Assembly: GCA_054661495.1 (NCBI GenBank)
Contig: BAAFSQ010000137.1
Location: 1-25,979, forward strand
Length of the DNA stretch: 25,979 nucleotides
Direction of reading: 5' to 3'
From: Zygophlyctis sp. KS116
Taxonomy: Eukaryota > Chytridiomycota
The notes beneath the pieces were generated by a model. That model was not told where the DNA came from and did not search any database. It saw only the letters and a list, made by a program, of their open reading frames with translations. The first letter of the stretch is position 1. The number at the start of each line of letters is the position of its first letter. Shown in pieces: positions 9,231-17,262 of the stretch. A program made the translations under genes and the position numbers.

Positions 9231-9497
9231 TTACCAAAAAAATTTCGTAGGTAACCCTGAGATTTGAAATATGGAGAATACAACCAACACTTCCACATCG
9301 TACGAGTAAAAGTTCACATCCTCTAATTTTTCACCTAAAATAAAATTCAATAAATTACAAAATAATTTGAATTCTCGTCCATTTTTGAGAAATCTTGAGG
9401 GTGGCACAGAGGCAGTAGCTGGAGCTGAATCTCCTTGATGAATTAGGAAGTTGCTAATAAGCTCCTGTTCAGATAGATGACGTCCAGAGGGATACAT
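9231..9497 (-). CDS. Unrecognised 88-aa ORF at the inner edge of the right arm
   Basis: A minus ORF starting at ATG 9497, about 20 bp inside the 30-bp inverted arm at 9519-9548. The N-terminal half is polar (MYPSGRHLSEQELISNF); the C-terminal half is hydrophobic and aromatic. No family was recognised. If the two 30-bp arms bound one DNA element (6779-9548), this would be its first coding exon, but nothing else in the interval supports a transposase. Confidence 0.3.
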   Translation of the reverse strand: MYPSGRHLSEQELISNFLIHQGDSAPATASVPPSRFLKNGREFKLFCNLLNFILGEKLEDVNFYSYDVEVLVVFSIFQISGLPTKFFW

Positions 9498-9518
9498 TCT
9501 TTTAAATTAACCCTTAAT

Positions 9519-9548
9519 ATGAGTTCCGGGTCGGCGTCAGGAAAATTA
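9519..9548 (-). repeat. 30-bp inverted repeat, right arm (X')
   Basis: Reverse complement of 6779-6808 with 29 of 30 positions equal. Repeat R3 copy B follows directly outside it, whereas R3 copy A lies inside the left arm. Confidence 0.85.
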
Positions 9549-9550
9549 TT

Positions 9551-9671
9551 CGGAGATGTTTAATCTAACAGTTTTTTTATATATCATCTCACTCTATTCA
9601 AAGTTTTGTACCTCTATCTATTGTTTAACATGTTGGTATTACCTCGCCCAGGCCCAGAACCGCTTATATAA
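9551..9671 (+). repeat. Dispersed repeat R3, copy B
   Basis: Shares the blocks GAGATGTTTAATCTAA, CTATTGTTTAACATGTTGGT and CTCGCCCAGGCCCAGA, and the TTATATAAT end, with 6833-7002. It lacks the middle part that carries a telomere-like motif in copy A. A short open stretch begins directly after it, so the TATA-like end could act as a promoter here. Confidence 0.75.
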
Positions 9672-9981
9672 TCCGTTCATAGAGAAGCCGTTAGATAGCA
9701 TAAAATTTCTGGAATCGGTTAAAAATGGACAATCTGAAATCGAACCATTGATGGAATCTGTCACGGAAGTGGTCTAACACTATGAAACAAAACAAAATTT
9801 CAATCAGAAATCGTTAAGCAAAATACGAGACACATTGGTGGTAAAACTTGCTCAATTCTACAAAGTACATTAAAAAAACAGGGTGATATTACAGATTGGA
9901 AATCTTTTCCATGGAAGTTGGTTTAAGGACTTAATGTGTGACAAGTTGCTTCACTCATTTGCCCAAGTTTTTTAAGGTATA
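9672..9981 (+). other. Degenerate coding-like stretch
   Basis: Just downstream of R3 copy B an open frame reads EKPLDSIKFLESVKNGQSEI and ends at about 9777; further Gln/Lys/Ser-rich fragments follow after stops. It looks like the start of a coiled protein, perhaps continuous with the ORF at 9982, but no family was recognised. Confidence 0.3.
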
Positions 9982-10269
9982 TTGTACAGATTGTATCGGA
10001 GAAAGTTCGAATATCTTTCAAACGTTGTCATTGATACTGAAATCGCTTGCAATTCATCAAGGATAACAGAAAAACTAAAACAGCAGACAAAAAATTGCTC
10101 TTTTTGTCGGATACAAAACGTAGCAGTGAAATCATTTGTGTATTTAGAAATCGAAGATTTACAAAAATGTATTTTTACTATCCCATCTAACTTTGAATAT
10201 CTAAAGGAAGAATACAAACTTGTATATGCTCAACTTTACAAAAAAATTCTTTTCACCGCTTGCTTTTGA
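9982..10269 (+). CDS. Unrecognised 95-aa ORF with Cys residues
   Basis: ATG at 9982 and stop at 10267-10269. It has a basic N terminus (YRRKFEYLSNVV), a CSFCRIQNVAVKSFVYLEIE segment with one Cys pair, and a helical end (NFEYLKEEYKLVYAQLYKK). The 3' part lies in repeat R2 (10148-10429), which also exists without this N-terminal part at 5270-5551. A second ORF in another frame follows at 10342. It may be part of a broken gene carried by an element; no known family was recognised. Confidence 0.35.
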   Translation: MYRLYRRKFEYLSNVVIDTEIACNSSRITEKLKQQTKNCSFCRIQNVAVKSFVYLEIEDLQKCIFTIPSNFEYLKEEYKLVYAQLYKKILFTACF

Positions 10270-10429
10270 CATCAACATATATGAATTTATTATGATGACA
10301 AAAGCGAAAATATCATTGAAAAAAATGAATTCTCTGAGACCTTGGTATTTGATCAGAAAGTAGAATTTCTTATATCAATGAAATATTCATCAAAACAAGT
10401 GGATATAATTCTCGATGGAACCGAAAACA
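10148..10429 (+). repeat. Dispersed repeat R2, copy 2
   Basis: The partner of 5270-5551, in the same orientation, with the same length and no indel. Here it spans the junction of two ORFs (9982-10269 and 10342-10745) and continues into both, so this is the more complete locus. Confidence 0.85.
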
Positions 10430-10814
10430 TTAATTATTTGGAATGCACGGATAAGTTTTCTGACATACAATCTCAATCAAGCATACCAACGCCTAAGGAA
10501 GTCTTGACAGAAGAAAACAAGAGTGATTGGAAAAAGAAAATACTGATTCTGGATCGGAATATGTGGATATTTATTCTTCATCAACTAGTTTACAAAACGA
10601 GGTTTCTGAATTGTGTAAAAAGAAAAAAATCTTAGAAGATATTCGTAACTTAAAGCCAGAATTGCACAAATTGAAAGATGAAGGATCAACCGACGAATCA
10701 TCTTCAGTGTCTGCTCGGTCTGTTGTCAAATCTTTAAAAGTATGATCGGCCGAAAAAACTAAAACGAGTATTTCATCTGATAAGAAGAAAAATACTGCAA
10801 GTCGTGAAATTTAT
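10342..10814 (+). pseudogene. Unrecognised acidic/Ser-rich coding remnant
   Basis: A frame from 10342 (VFDQKVEFLISMKYSSKQVD) changes near 10527 to a second frame that carries a Lys/Glu/Ser-rich, coiled-coil-like stretch (NEVSELCKKKKILEDIRNL; STDESSSVSARSVVKSL). It ends at TGA 10743-10745, after which the same frame continues (TSISSDKKKNTASREIY) up to a telomere-like inverted motif at 10815. Beyond that the minus-strand gypsy fragment starts. The composition is that of a Gag-like or nuclear linker protein. No domain was recognised. Confidence 0.35.
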
Positions 10815-10835
10815 GGGTTAGGGCTACTCCTAACC
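10815..10835 (+). repeat. Telomere-like inverted motif at an element border
   Basis: GGTTAGG at 10816-10822 and CCTAACC at 10829-10835 around a 6-nt loop. The left side is the acidic/Ser-rich coding remnant on the plus strand and the right side is a gypsy fragment on the minus strand, so the motif marks the seam. Confidence 0.7.
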
Positions 10836-10837
10836 GT

Positions 10838-11075
10838 TGGAATCTTTTTGATGATACATTCGCTATTACAACAGCTTGCAAAGGAGATAATAATTCGGAT
10901 ACCCGAGGTATAAATTTCCGAAAATATGATACTAGCCCATTAAACGAACGTGTTTCTCTGACATTAGAAGGTCTTGTAAAGTCTCTTATCACTTGAACTT
11001 TGAGGGTATCAGGTTTAATCCCTGTTGAATCAACTACATGCACGAGATAGGTAGAGGATGTCAGAAAGAAATCGC
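10838..11075 (-). mobile_element. Ty3/gypsy fossil fragment (RT end)
   Basis: The minus strand encodes HVVDSTGIKPDTLKV, then RDFTRPSNVRETRSFNGLVS and YFRKFIP. This is the segment that follows the RT palm in Ty3/gypsy Pol ('HVVS.dGI..DP.KV.AI..wP.P.....LRSFLGL..YYR.FI'). Only about 80 residues remain, with no LTR and no other domain nearby. It is a short, old-looking scrap of an element different in position and strand from the gypsy fossil at 17676-19755. Confidence 0.8.
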
Positions 11076-11140
11076 ATTAGATCAAATTCCCAAACTTTTT
11101 ATTCTGAAATTTACATGGGGCATCTATTAAAATAAAAGAA

Positions 11141-11240
11141 GCATTGCATATTGTGAACACGCAACTCGACCAAAAAATGTTAGATTTATTTTATAGTTAG
11201 GGTAAGAATGGATTGCAAATTGTGAACGCGCAACTCGACT
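11141..11240 (+). repeat. Spaced direct repeat of about 31 bp
   Basis: GCATTGCATATTGTGAACAC and the following ACTCGACC at 11141-11171 recur with few changes at 11210-11240 (GGATTGCAAATTGTGAACGC). The spacer holds the telomere-like GTTAGGGT at 11196-11203. This is a local duplication with filler between the copies. Confidence 0.7.
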
Positions 11241-11324
11241 AACATCTACTGGCATATTCAAATGCTCCTGCTCGACGCTTGGTGTAAATGACTGAGGGAT
11301 CACCAGAAGATTTTGATTGTAAAG

Positions 11325-11510
11325 TTAATTAAGGAGGTAAAGCGCCTTTCCAAAAAGATCTTCCAATGCACTTTCAATTCCTTCAATGTTCCGGTTATCA
11401 GCGCACGCATCAAGAGTTTGATTCACCAAGTCGTCATATTCTTCATGATGTTCATCGAACCACATAAAACCATGATGTTCATCGAACCACATTTGAAATG
11501 ATTGTGTCAA
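11325..11510 (-). CDS. Unrecognised 61-aa ORF with a 9-residue repeat
   Basis: A minus ORF starting MTQSFQ, followed by MWFDEHHGF and a second MWFDEHHEE. The repeat comes from a 27-bp tandem duplication (11444-11470, then 11471-11492). The rest is acidic and helical (DDLVNQTLDACADNRNIEGI). The C terminus is encoded by the 24-nt block at 11330-11353, which is found inverted inside both R1 copies. The family is unknown; the in-frame 27-bp repeat weakly supports past coding. Confidence 0.3.
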   Translation of the reverse strand: MTQSFQMWFDEHHGFMWFDEHHEEYDDLVNQTLDACADNRNIEGIESALEDLFGKALYLLN

Positions 11511-11685
11511 GTGGCAAAGATGGTTGGACTCTGTGGGAGCAAAAGCATTATCGACAACTGATTACACATTGATGAGGAAAGCATGGGTTGTTGTAGTGGA
11601 TATGCGAAAGTATTTTTGTGCTTTACTGGAACATTATCACTCTTATGGTAATGCTCAGTTTAATCATGATTTTATTCAACAATAA
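11497..11685 (+). CDS. Unrecognised 62-codon open frame
   Basis: An open frame without an early ATG: DCVKWQRWLDSVGAKALSTT, then LMRKAWVVVVDMRKYFCALL, stop at 11683-11685. It precedes a copia protease fragment on the same strand, so it may be a Gag remnant of that element. No clear motif supports this. Confidence 0.25.
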   Translation, partial: NDCVKWQRWLDSVGAKALSTTDYTLMRKAWVVVVDMRKYFCALLEHYHSYGNAQFNHDFIQQ

Positions 11686-11738
11686 TTTTATGACTTAGTT
11701 AAAATTAGACTTTCTTGATGTGTGGATGTGCACTGGTC

Positions 11739-12194
11739 AGGGTTAGTGTAAGAAGAATCAGAATATCTTGCCCTTTTCTCTCATGACTCTAATCCCAACA
11801 CTACTAGTAAAACATTTTATGATACCGGGTGCACGCCAGAAAGATATTTCCGTGACAAACCACAATTTTATAAGTCAAGTAGGTACAGTGATTACAGCGT
11901 CAAATGAAACTATACAAACATTAGGCATTGGTGAAATCAGAAGCTTTGAAATCTACTTCTTAAGAATGCTAAATGTCCCTGACTTTAGTATAATTTACTA
12001 TCAGGCATTCAACTTATGAATAAAGGTTACACTCAAATTATTAAGGATGGATCTTTAAAAATAATTGATAAAAATATGTTGCGGGGGGGAATATTCAATC
12101 CTTCTTATGGTTTAATTGAAATAAACAAAGATGAGAAACTCAGCCTATCTGTTTCGCAATACCTATCACTAGATATCTGGCAGAAACGAATGGG
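11739..12194 (+). mobile_element. Ty1/copia fossil fragment (protease to pre-integrase)
   Basis: Copia-type sequence with a protease block (KTFYDTG near 11810), a linker ending NVPDFS near 11990, and the pre-integrase segment GYTQIIKDGSLKIIDK to SLDIWQKRM. It begins beside a telomere-like AGGGTTAG (11739-11746) and ends where the non-copia tail of repeat R1 starts (12195). It is broken, with a few breaks, and lacks integrase, RT and RNase H. R1 copy 1 at 4487 duplicates only its 3' part, so this locus is the fuller source. Confidence 0.7.
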
Positions 12195-12338
12195 TTGGAA
12201 AGGCGCTTTACCTCCTTATCGAGAACGATATTTAGAAGAATATGACATTTCTTCGCATTCTTTTGATCCTTGGAGTCGAATGGAGAGCTGCTCAGTTAAT
12301 TTATAGTCATAAAAGAAATATATTTTGAAGCATTAATC
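11971..12338 (+). repeat. Dispersed repeat R1, copy 2
   Basis: The 368-bp partner of 4487-4855. Here the upstream sequence continues the same copia fragment for more than 200 bp, whereas copy 1 starts abruptly against a Helitron-type gene. Right of the shared end at 12338 lies the LTR-like sequence starting TGTTAGAG. Confidence 0.85.
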
Positions 12339-12501
12339 TGTTAGAGATGAAACTCTTAAAGATAAAATTTATTATTAAATAAACCTAATAATTGATTTCC
12401 TAGTACTTCCATATGTGAGACTCCCAAACCTACTTGCTTAGGCCTCAAACTCAAACCTACACTGTCAATCACGTTCATCTGAACTAATCTGTCCCTCTAC
12501 A
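12339..12501 (-). repeat. Probable copia LTR (about 163 bp)
   Basis: On the minus strand the segment begins TGTAGAGGGACAG and ends CATCTCTAACA, giving TG...CA ends with the near-inverted tips TGTAGAG/CTCTAACA. It is preceded by the purine tract GTTGGGGGAAGA, a typical polypurine tract. This is the look of a 3' LTR of a Ty1/copia element lying to the right on the minus strand. No copia coding sequence was recognised there and no second LTR was found, so it is a terminal remnant or solo LTR. Confidence 0.55.
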
Positions 12502-12734
12502 TCTTCCCCCAACTTGTTTAGCTGACGTCCTCGTCAGAACGGGCCAAACACGAAAATTCGAGATTAGATCAGTCTCAGGTGAAGCTGATACAGTTAAACG
12601 AATTACTTAGCGGTCAACAAGACCTAAACATAACTTTAAGAGAACTCTCTGGACTCGACGGACTCAGATTGAATAATTCTGTTAATAAACTCTTTTAAAT
12701 TCATTTATTTTATGATCTAACTATGAGCTCCGGC
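12502..12734 (+). other. No firm gene; short helical open frame
   Basis: A plus frame from about 12530 to 12696 is open (LDQSQVKLIQLNELLSGQQD) without ATG at its start. It is Gln/Leu-rich and could be a Gag-like coiled segment or chance. Confidence 0.25.
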
Positions 12735-13022
12735 CTATTTGAGCCAGCTACATTCAATTTTGGTTAGATCAATTTCATATTTCTTCAATTGTCCAAATCC
12801 TGTTAAATAAAATTTGCATGCAAATGCATGTTTGAGAAAGACCAATTTAATTAAGTTTTTGTACGTTTTCACTTGTTTGAGTCCAAGAATGAGATTTTGT
12901 TGGTCATCATCCTTCCAATTCTTCAATGCAGAGACGATGCGATCTCTGCTCACATTCCCTGTAAGTTTGATTTGTAATCTGATCTTGTCTGATCTTTCTC
13001 TTGGACAGTCACACATATTCAA
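12735..13022 (-). CDS. Unrecognised 95-aa ORF, possible LINE ORF1 remnant
   Basis: A minus ORF with ATG at 13022: RDRIVSALKNWKDDDQQNLI, then GLKQVKTYKNLIKLVFLKHA and FYLTGFGQLKKYEIDL. The alternation of 'V.T..N.I.LVF....A..F...G' loosely resembles the RRM-like core of LINE ORF1 proteins, which is only a guess. A LINE RT relic lies on the same strand at 13951-14375, but upstream rather than downstream, so they are not one copy. It could be a host gene exon. Confidence 0.3.
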   Translation of the reverse strand: MNMCDCPRERSDKIRLQIKLTGNVSRDRIVSALKNWKDDDQQNLILGLKQVKTYKNLIKLVFLKHAFACKFYLTGFGQLKKYEIDLTKIECSWLK

Positions 13023-13232
13023 CCCTTAGCCTAATCAAGCGAATCCACCTTACACTCGGGGAATTGGTTGCTTAGAATTAAGCTTTTTGGAATTAAGCTT
13101 TTCGGTTATTTAAAGTAAACAACGCGTGAACTACTTTAATTTTTAGGAATTCTTTCTGAATTTTTGTAATCGCTTTTTCTGCCAGATGATGGATGTCATC
13201 ATGCTGTTAAATTCGTTACTAGCAAAGGAAAA

Positions 13233-13657
13233 ATGAATAAGTATAGAATGACGCTGATGGTAGGCATGCTAAGGTTCAGGGGTTCCGAAAAAATTAGGTT
13301 AGCAGTTGCACTCATGGTTGGATTGGATTGTCATTTTGAGATTAGGGTTAGATTATACTTTTTAAAAGAAGACTGTTGGAAGAAAATACAGATTTTTTCA
13401 GTTCCAATTATGACAGTTACTGTGGCCACAGCTGACAAAGAAATATATGAATCTACTTGGATGTCTTGGAAGAAAATGATTATTCAAAGAAAAAAAAGAC
13501 GACTGTAATTACTCTTATTGATGGTGACAAAAGAATCTATAGCCTATCATTTAGATCTGGTGACCCATCTTTCAGTGATCTACAAAATTTCAAATCCAAT
13601 TTGTTTTACCTAGGCTTTATACCTAATTTCGTAGGTTTTAAAAAAACTTTCAAATGA
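13233..13657 (+). CDS. Two overlapping unrecognised ORFs
   Basis: ORFs 13233-13508 and 13457-13657 lie in different frames. The second gives a plausible globular stretch (TTVITLIDGDKRIYSLSF, then FSDLQNFKSNLFYLGFIPNF). The first crosses a hAT-like terminus (13277-13294) and a telomere-like motif (13342-13351) and is therefore a mosaic. Only the second looks like former coding DNA; its family is unknown. Confidence 0.3.
13277..13294 (+). repeat. hAT-like terminal sequence, copy 1
   Basis: CAGGGGTTCCGAAAAAAT, an 18-nt identity with 23773-23790. Both flanks diverge exactly at its edges. CAGGG starts are typical of hAT terminal inverted repeats. No inverted partner was found in the window. Confidence 0.6.
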
Positions 13658-13950
13658 CTATCTCAATCAGCTATTAATTTTGTTACTGTATGTTGACCAG
13701 CATGCTTGGCTATCTGATCAAATTAGAAAAAGTTACAATTGGTGCTCAGATGAATACTGCTGGAAAAAGAATCTTAAAGTCAGTTAATCCTTGGAAGCCA
13801 GATCATCAGCTCAATCCTTATTGACAAGGTTAGAATGTGCTGCAACTATAACAAATGTAGGAGTGATTATAAATTGATTCATTAGTAATTTAATCTGTTC
13901 TAGTATATGTAGATTTTTAAATTTTAAATCTGATCTTGTGTTCTTATTCA
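13658..13950 (+). other. No recognisable gene
   Basis: A short open stretch (WLSDQIRKSYNWCSDEYCW) lies near 13700, with stops on both sides. No family was recognised. The stretch leads into the 3' end of the minus-strand LINE. Confidence 0.4.
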
Positions 13951-14375
13951 TTAAAATATGCTTACACCGTCAATAGCACATTGGGAATCTATATAAATCT
14001 TGATTGTTTGATTTGTGTTACATACTTCTAACGCTCCTAACATGGCTATCAATTCCGCTTTTGTTGATGATGGATTATAATGATCGATCATGATCATGAT
14101 TTTTTTCAAATTTTGTCCTTTTTTGTCCGTTATTAGTATCCCTGCACCTATTTTGTTATTTTCTTGTTTAAGCTTCCAACTGTCCTTAATTTATTTAAAT
14201 CTAGTTTTAGAGTAGAATGATCATTGTTTGAAATTTTTGAGGATTTAAAATCATGTTGTGAGATTTCAGAAACTGATCAATTTTGTTCATTGTCTGATAT
14301 AGGATGAATATCATCTGCATAAGCTATTGCCGAAATTGATAGAGAGTTAGTGAATTTATATACATTTAAGTGTTG
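13951..14375 (-). mobile_element. LINE relic with RT YADD box and RNase H
   Basis: On the minus strand ISAIAYADDIHPIS carries the RT catalytic YADD (codons at 14310-14321). A one-frame shift later comes FLKSHNMILNPQKFQ, matching the 'G..LN..K' block after YADD. About 80 bp further on an RNase H domain begins: IGAGILITDKKGQ, then PSSSTKAELIAML with its catalytic Glu, then IYIDSQCAIDG with its Asp (codons at 13984-13989), ending at TAA 13951-13953. A full LINE has several hundred residues between YADD and RNase H, so this copy has a large internal deletion and at least one frameshift. RNase H points to an I/Tad-type clade. Confidence 0.8.
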
Positions 14376-14636
14376 CAGTTTTACTATAAGCTACTCTATA
14401 CAGGAGCATTTAGTCAGATTAACCTTGAAGTAGCGTTAGCAGAAAGAATATTGGATTTGGAAGTCGCTTAGTGGAAGGAAGGTGCAAGTGACATGGGCAT
14501 TCATGGAAGCATCAAATAAAGGAGCAAACTGTAGAGAACCTAGAATTTATTCAGGACCAAGGGTTGATTTTTGATTTCGCATGGTTTAAAGATAACATCC
14601 TTTTTTTCTTTCTGACGCAACGATTTTAATTTAACT
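14376..14636 (+). other. No recognisable gene
   Basis: Short open stretches only, interrupted in all frames. It separates the LINE relic from the PIN-domain gene, and both neighbours lie on the minus strand. Confidence 0.4.
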
Positions 14637-15560
14637 TTAATAGTTTTCTTCCCGGTTTGAGGAGATTGAGACCATGCTATTCAACTTCTTATCACCAGAT
14701 AATACCACAACACGTTTATCAGAGTATTTGTGTAGATAGTTCACGCATTTAATTATTTCAAAATCTGCATATTTATCCTTAAGATAATCCTTCACAGACT
14801 CCACATTTTGAATTATGAGAGAAGTATCCCCTACGACTCTAGGGTTAACTAGCTTTTCAAGAATAACAGTTGCTAACGTGGCCAAATTAGTCTTTCTGTT
14901 ATTATTGTTATCATGAGTTATTCCATCCAGCACCCTCCAGACTCTACAGAGAACCAAAATTGTACTACTATTCTTTGAAAAATGAATGAGAAAATTTTGG
15001 AGATTGTGGTTATTGTCAAAATGCCCGCGAACCATGTCTGTACCCTTAGCATTGAATATATTTAGCAGTAACTGTCTTTGTATCATTTCATTTTGTATGG
15101 CTTTTTGATGAGCTTCTTCAATCGCTTTATTCAATTTTATGCCCTCTTTTTTGCTACTGCCTGATCGATCATTGTCTGAGGCAGCACCGCTATTAGCTTT
15201 TCTGATATAATAAGTCATTCCATTATGCACCATTTGTGCATGGTCGACTGCCCGTCGATATTCCTTAATTTTTTTTTGAGGACACTTTTCGCAACGATAG
15301 ATTCTTTCAGAATTGTCAAACTATTTTGACTAGTACTTCATCTTCTGATTTTGAAATCTGAGCGACTCCAACAAGCTCATCAGTTGAGTTCGAGCAGTCT
15401 CTATAGTGTTTAATCAAATTAGAGAATTAAGAGTATGTGAATTTCTTTTCACAATTCTCGCTAGGACAGTAGTAATAGCCATCAATTTTGCATTGTATCT
15501 GCATTTTTTTGTAACCCTTAGGACAGACAATAGCGTACAGTAAATCCTTCACTGCATTTA
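14637..15560 (-). pseudogene. Broken host-like gene: two zinc fingers plus PIN-type nuclease domain
   Basis: The longest part is a 198-codon frame from Met 15233 to TAA 14637, open upstream to 15320. It ends in a PIN-like core: TILVLCRVWRVLDGI (compare 'VP..V..ELDGI'), PRVVGD, then DFEIIKCVNYL and VVVLSGDKKLNSM (compare 'D..IL.CC' and 'VVLLSNDKNL'). This is closest in my memory to Swt1-type RNA endonucleases. Upstream, RCEKC...H-x4-H forms one zinc finger. In another frame, CPSENC...H-x3-C forms a second, interrupted by TAA at 15427-15429. The frames shift near 15320. Acidic residues of the core are partly kept. It may be a decayed gene or contain short introns. Confidence 0.5.
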
Positions 15561-15633
15561 CAGCGGAAGCCGGGATACATATAAGGGTTATAAATAGGAG
15601 CAGGTCGCGTATATAATTTTTTTAAAAATTAAG

Positions 15634-16068
15634 ATGACTAACGAAATTGATATTTCAAAGTACTTGACTGACAAGTACGAGAAAAGTCAAAATAATTATG
15701 GGATTTGTGTTCACTGTAACACACATGTTGAATGGAGAACAGAAAGAGTTAAAAACCATTTCTTTAAAAGCTGTAAAACAGCTCCTCTAGAGTTGAAAGA
15801 GAGATTTCGAAACTCCAAGAAGAGAAAAGCGTTGTCTAGTATTTCTTATACAACTGAAGCATCTTGCTCTAATTTCTCTGAAATGTTCCCAGAAGACTCA
15901 GTTTCTACCACTCATCGTACTAGCAAGATAATTGAACATTTTAGAGTCGTAACAGATGCGTTTATTGAAAAAGTAAATGAAACTGGAATTTCTTTCAATG
16001 TTGCGGATTCCGAGTCTTTTAAAGATATTTTTAAGGAAGTCTCTCCAGGCTATAGAAATATCATCTAA
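15634..16068 (+). mobile_element. hAT transposase N-terminal part with BED-type finger
   Basis: ATG 15634 follows an AT-rich leader with TATATAAT at 15610-15617. Residues about 23-50 form a BED/C2HC finger: GICVHC, then VEWRTERVKNHFFKSC. Next come a basic Lys/Arg linker, a Ser/Thr-rich stretch, and FNVADSESFKDIFKEVSPGY, matching the hAT '(F)..F..m...l.P.Y' block. The reading ends where copia 2 begins, just after SPGY. The BED finger binds the element's termini and subterminal repeats. The middle and C-terminal parts of a hAT protein on the same strand lie at 17263-17664 and 19760-20063, and probably belong to the same gene copy. Confidence 0.75.
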
Positions 16069-16074
16069 AAACCT

Positions 16075-17262
16075 TAATGGTTCTTATTGGACCGATCCTA
16101 CAACAACACGCTGCGCCAACTTAACAATGATTTTTGTGTCTGCCACATATGATGAAATATCTTCCCTTCCTGAATCATGCAATTTCCACTGAAATCAACA
16201 GTTTAACCTCCAAGAATACTTTCTCAATCATTAACCATCCTCCAGTGAATACTAATATCGTTGATAGTAAATGGGTGTTCAAAGTCAAATACAACACAGA
16301 TGGATCTATCAACAAATACAAGGCTCGCCTGTGTGCCCGAGGGTTTACACAAATAGAAGGAACAGACTATTATAACACATGGGCCCCCACCGGACGATAC
16401 AATTCTCTACGGTTTTTTCTTGCTCTTGCTGCTTACCACAACTTTGAAATTCGGGTCGTTGATGCTGTAACTGCATTTCTGAACTCTAAACTAGACACTC
16501 CTATATTTATGAAAATTCCTCAAGGATTTCCCAATCACTCCGATAACAAATTTTGGCAACTCAACATGACTCTGTATGGCCTCAAACAATCACCACACCT
16601 TTGGAACGTGGACCTGGATAAACATCTCCGTGCTTGTGGGTTTACTCCTTCTTCGTATGAACCATGTTTATATTTCAAGCCAACTTCCAACTCAACTGTA
16701 TCTCTGATATTCGTCTGGGTTGACGATCTTCTAATTGCCTCTCTCCCAGCTTAAATCTCTCCACTTATTGCACAACTCTCTTCGCTCTTTGATCGCAGCG
16801 ATAATGGACCTCTACAAGACTTTCTCAATCTCCGATTTTGTCATGATAAGAGTCAACGCTCAATTACTATTTCCGCCTCACACTATATTTCTCATATGCT
16901 TGTCACATTTCAAATGAAAGACTGTATTCCCGCCGCAACACCAATGGACTCCAATTTTCAACTTGTCAAGAACCGTTCTTCAAAACTGCACCATTCTATT
17001 CCATATCGCTCTTTGGTTGGCCAGCTCCTCTACTTAGCCTATACTGCTCGACCAGACATCGCTGCTGCTGTGGGTGTTTTGTGCAAATTCAGCAACGAGC
17101 CAACAAACGAGCATTTAACAGCAGCAAAAAGAGTTCTTAGATATCTTAAAGGAACCTCAGAATCCTAACCCTAGAACTATCTACGAGGACAATCAAGGTG
17201 CTATTGAACTAACTAAAAGTACCAAAAATCATTCACGCTCTGATACACTTGATGTTTCATGT
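16075..17262 (+). mobile_element. Ty1/copia fossil inside a hAT gene (copia 2)
   Basis: Copia RT from about 16190 (SKWVFKVKYNTDGS, then KARLCARGFTQIEG and MTLYGLKQSPHLW), the catalytic VWVDDLL near 16720, then the RT-RNase H link (SLVGQLLYLAYTARPDIAAA) and RNase H end (EDNQGAIELTK near 17190). Gag, protease and integrase are absent and no LTR was seen. It is a broken fragment with several breaks. Its sequence differs from copia 1, so it is another copia family. It lies between the N-terminal and middle parts of a hAT transposase gene. Confidence 0.88.
17164..17173 (+). repeat. Telomere-like motif inside copia 2
   Basis: CCTAACCCTA, 10 nt. It lies between two recognisable parts of the copia 2 fossil. 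Confidence 0.6.

Noticed and set aside
11141-11492. Possible CRISPR-like or tandem array
   Set aside because: Only two spaced 31-bp repeats and one 27-bp tandem pair, of different sequence; no regular repeat-spacer series, and the context is eukaryotic.
14840-14847. Telomere-like TAGGGTTA used as seam evidence
   Set aside because: It lies inside an uninterrupted stretch of the PIN-domain frame (LVNPRVVGD), so it is best explained as coding sequence.
15308-15335. A 16-nt GT-AG gap in the zinc finger/PIN gene that would restore the frame
   Set aside because: Several GT-AG choices of 10 to 52 nt would also restore the frame, none has a clear branch site, and the gene also has a plain stop codon. 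It cannot be called from sequence alone.
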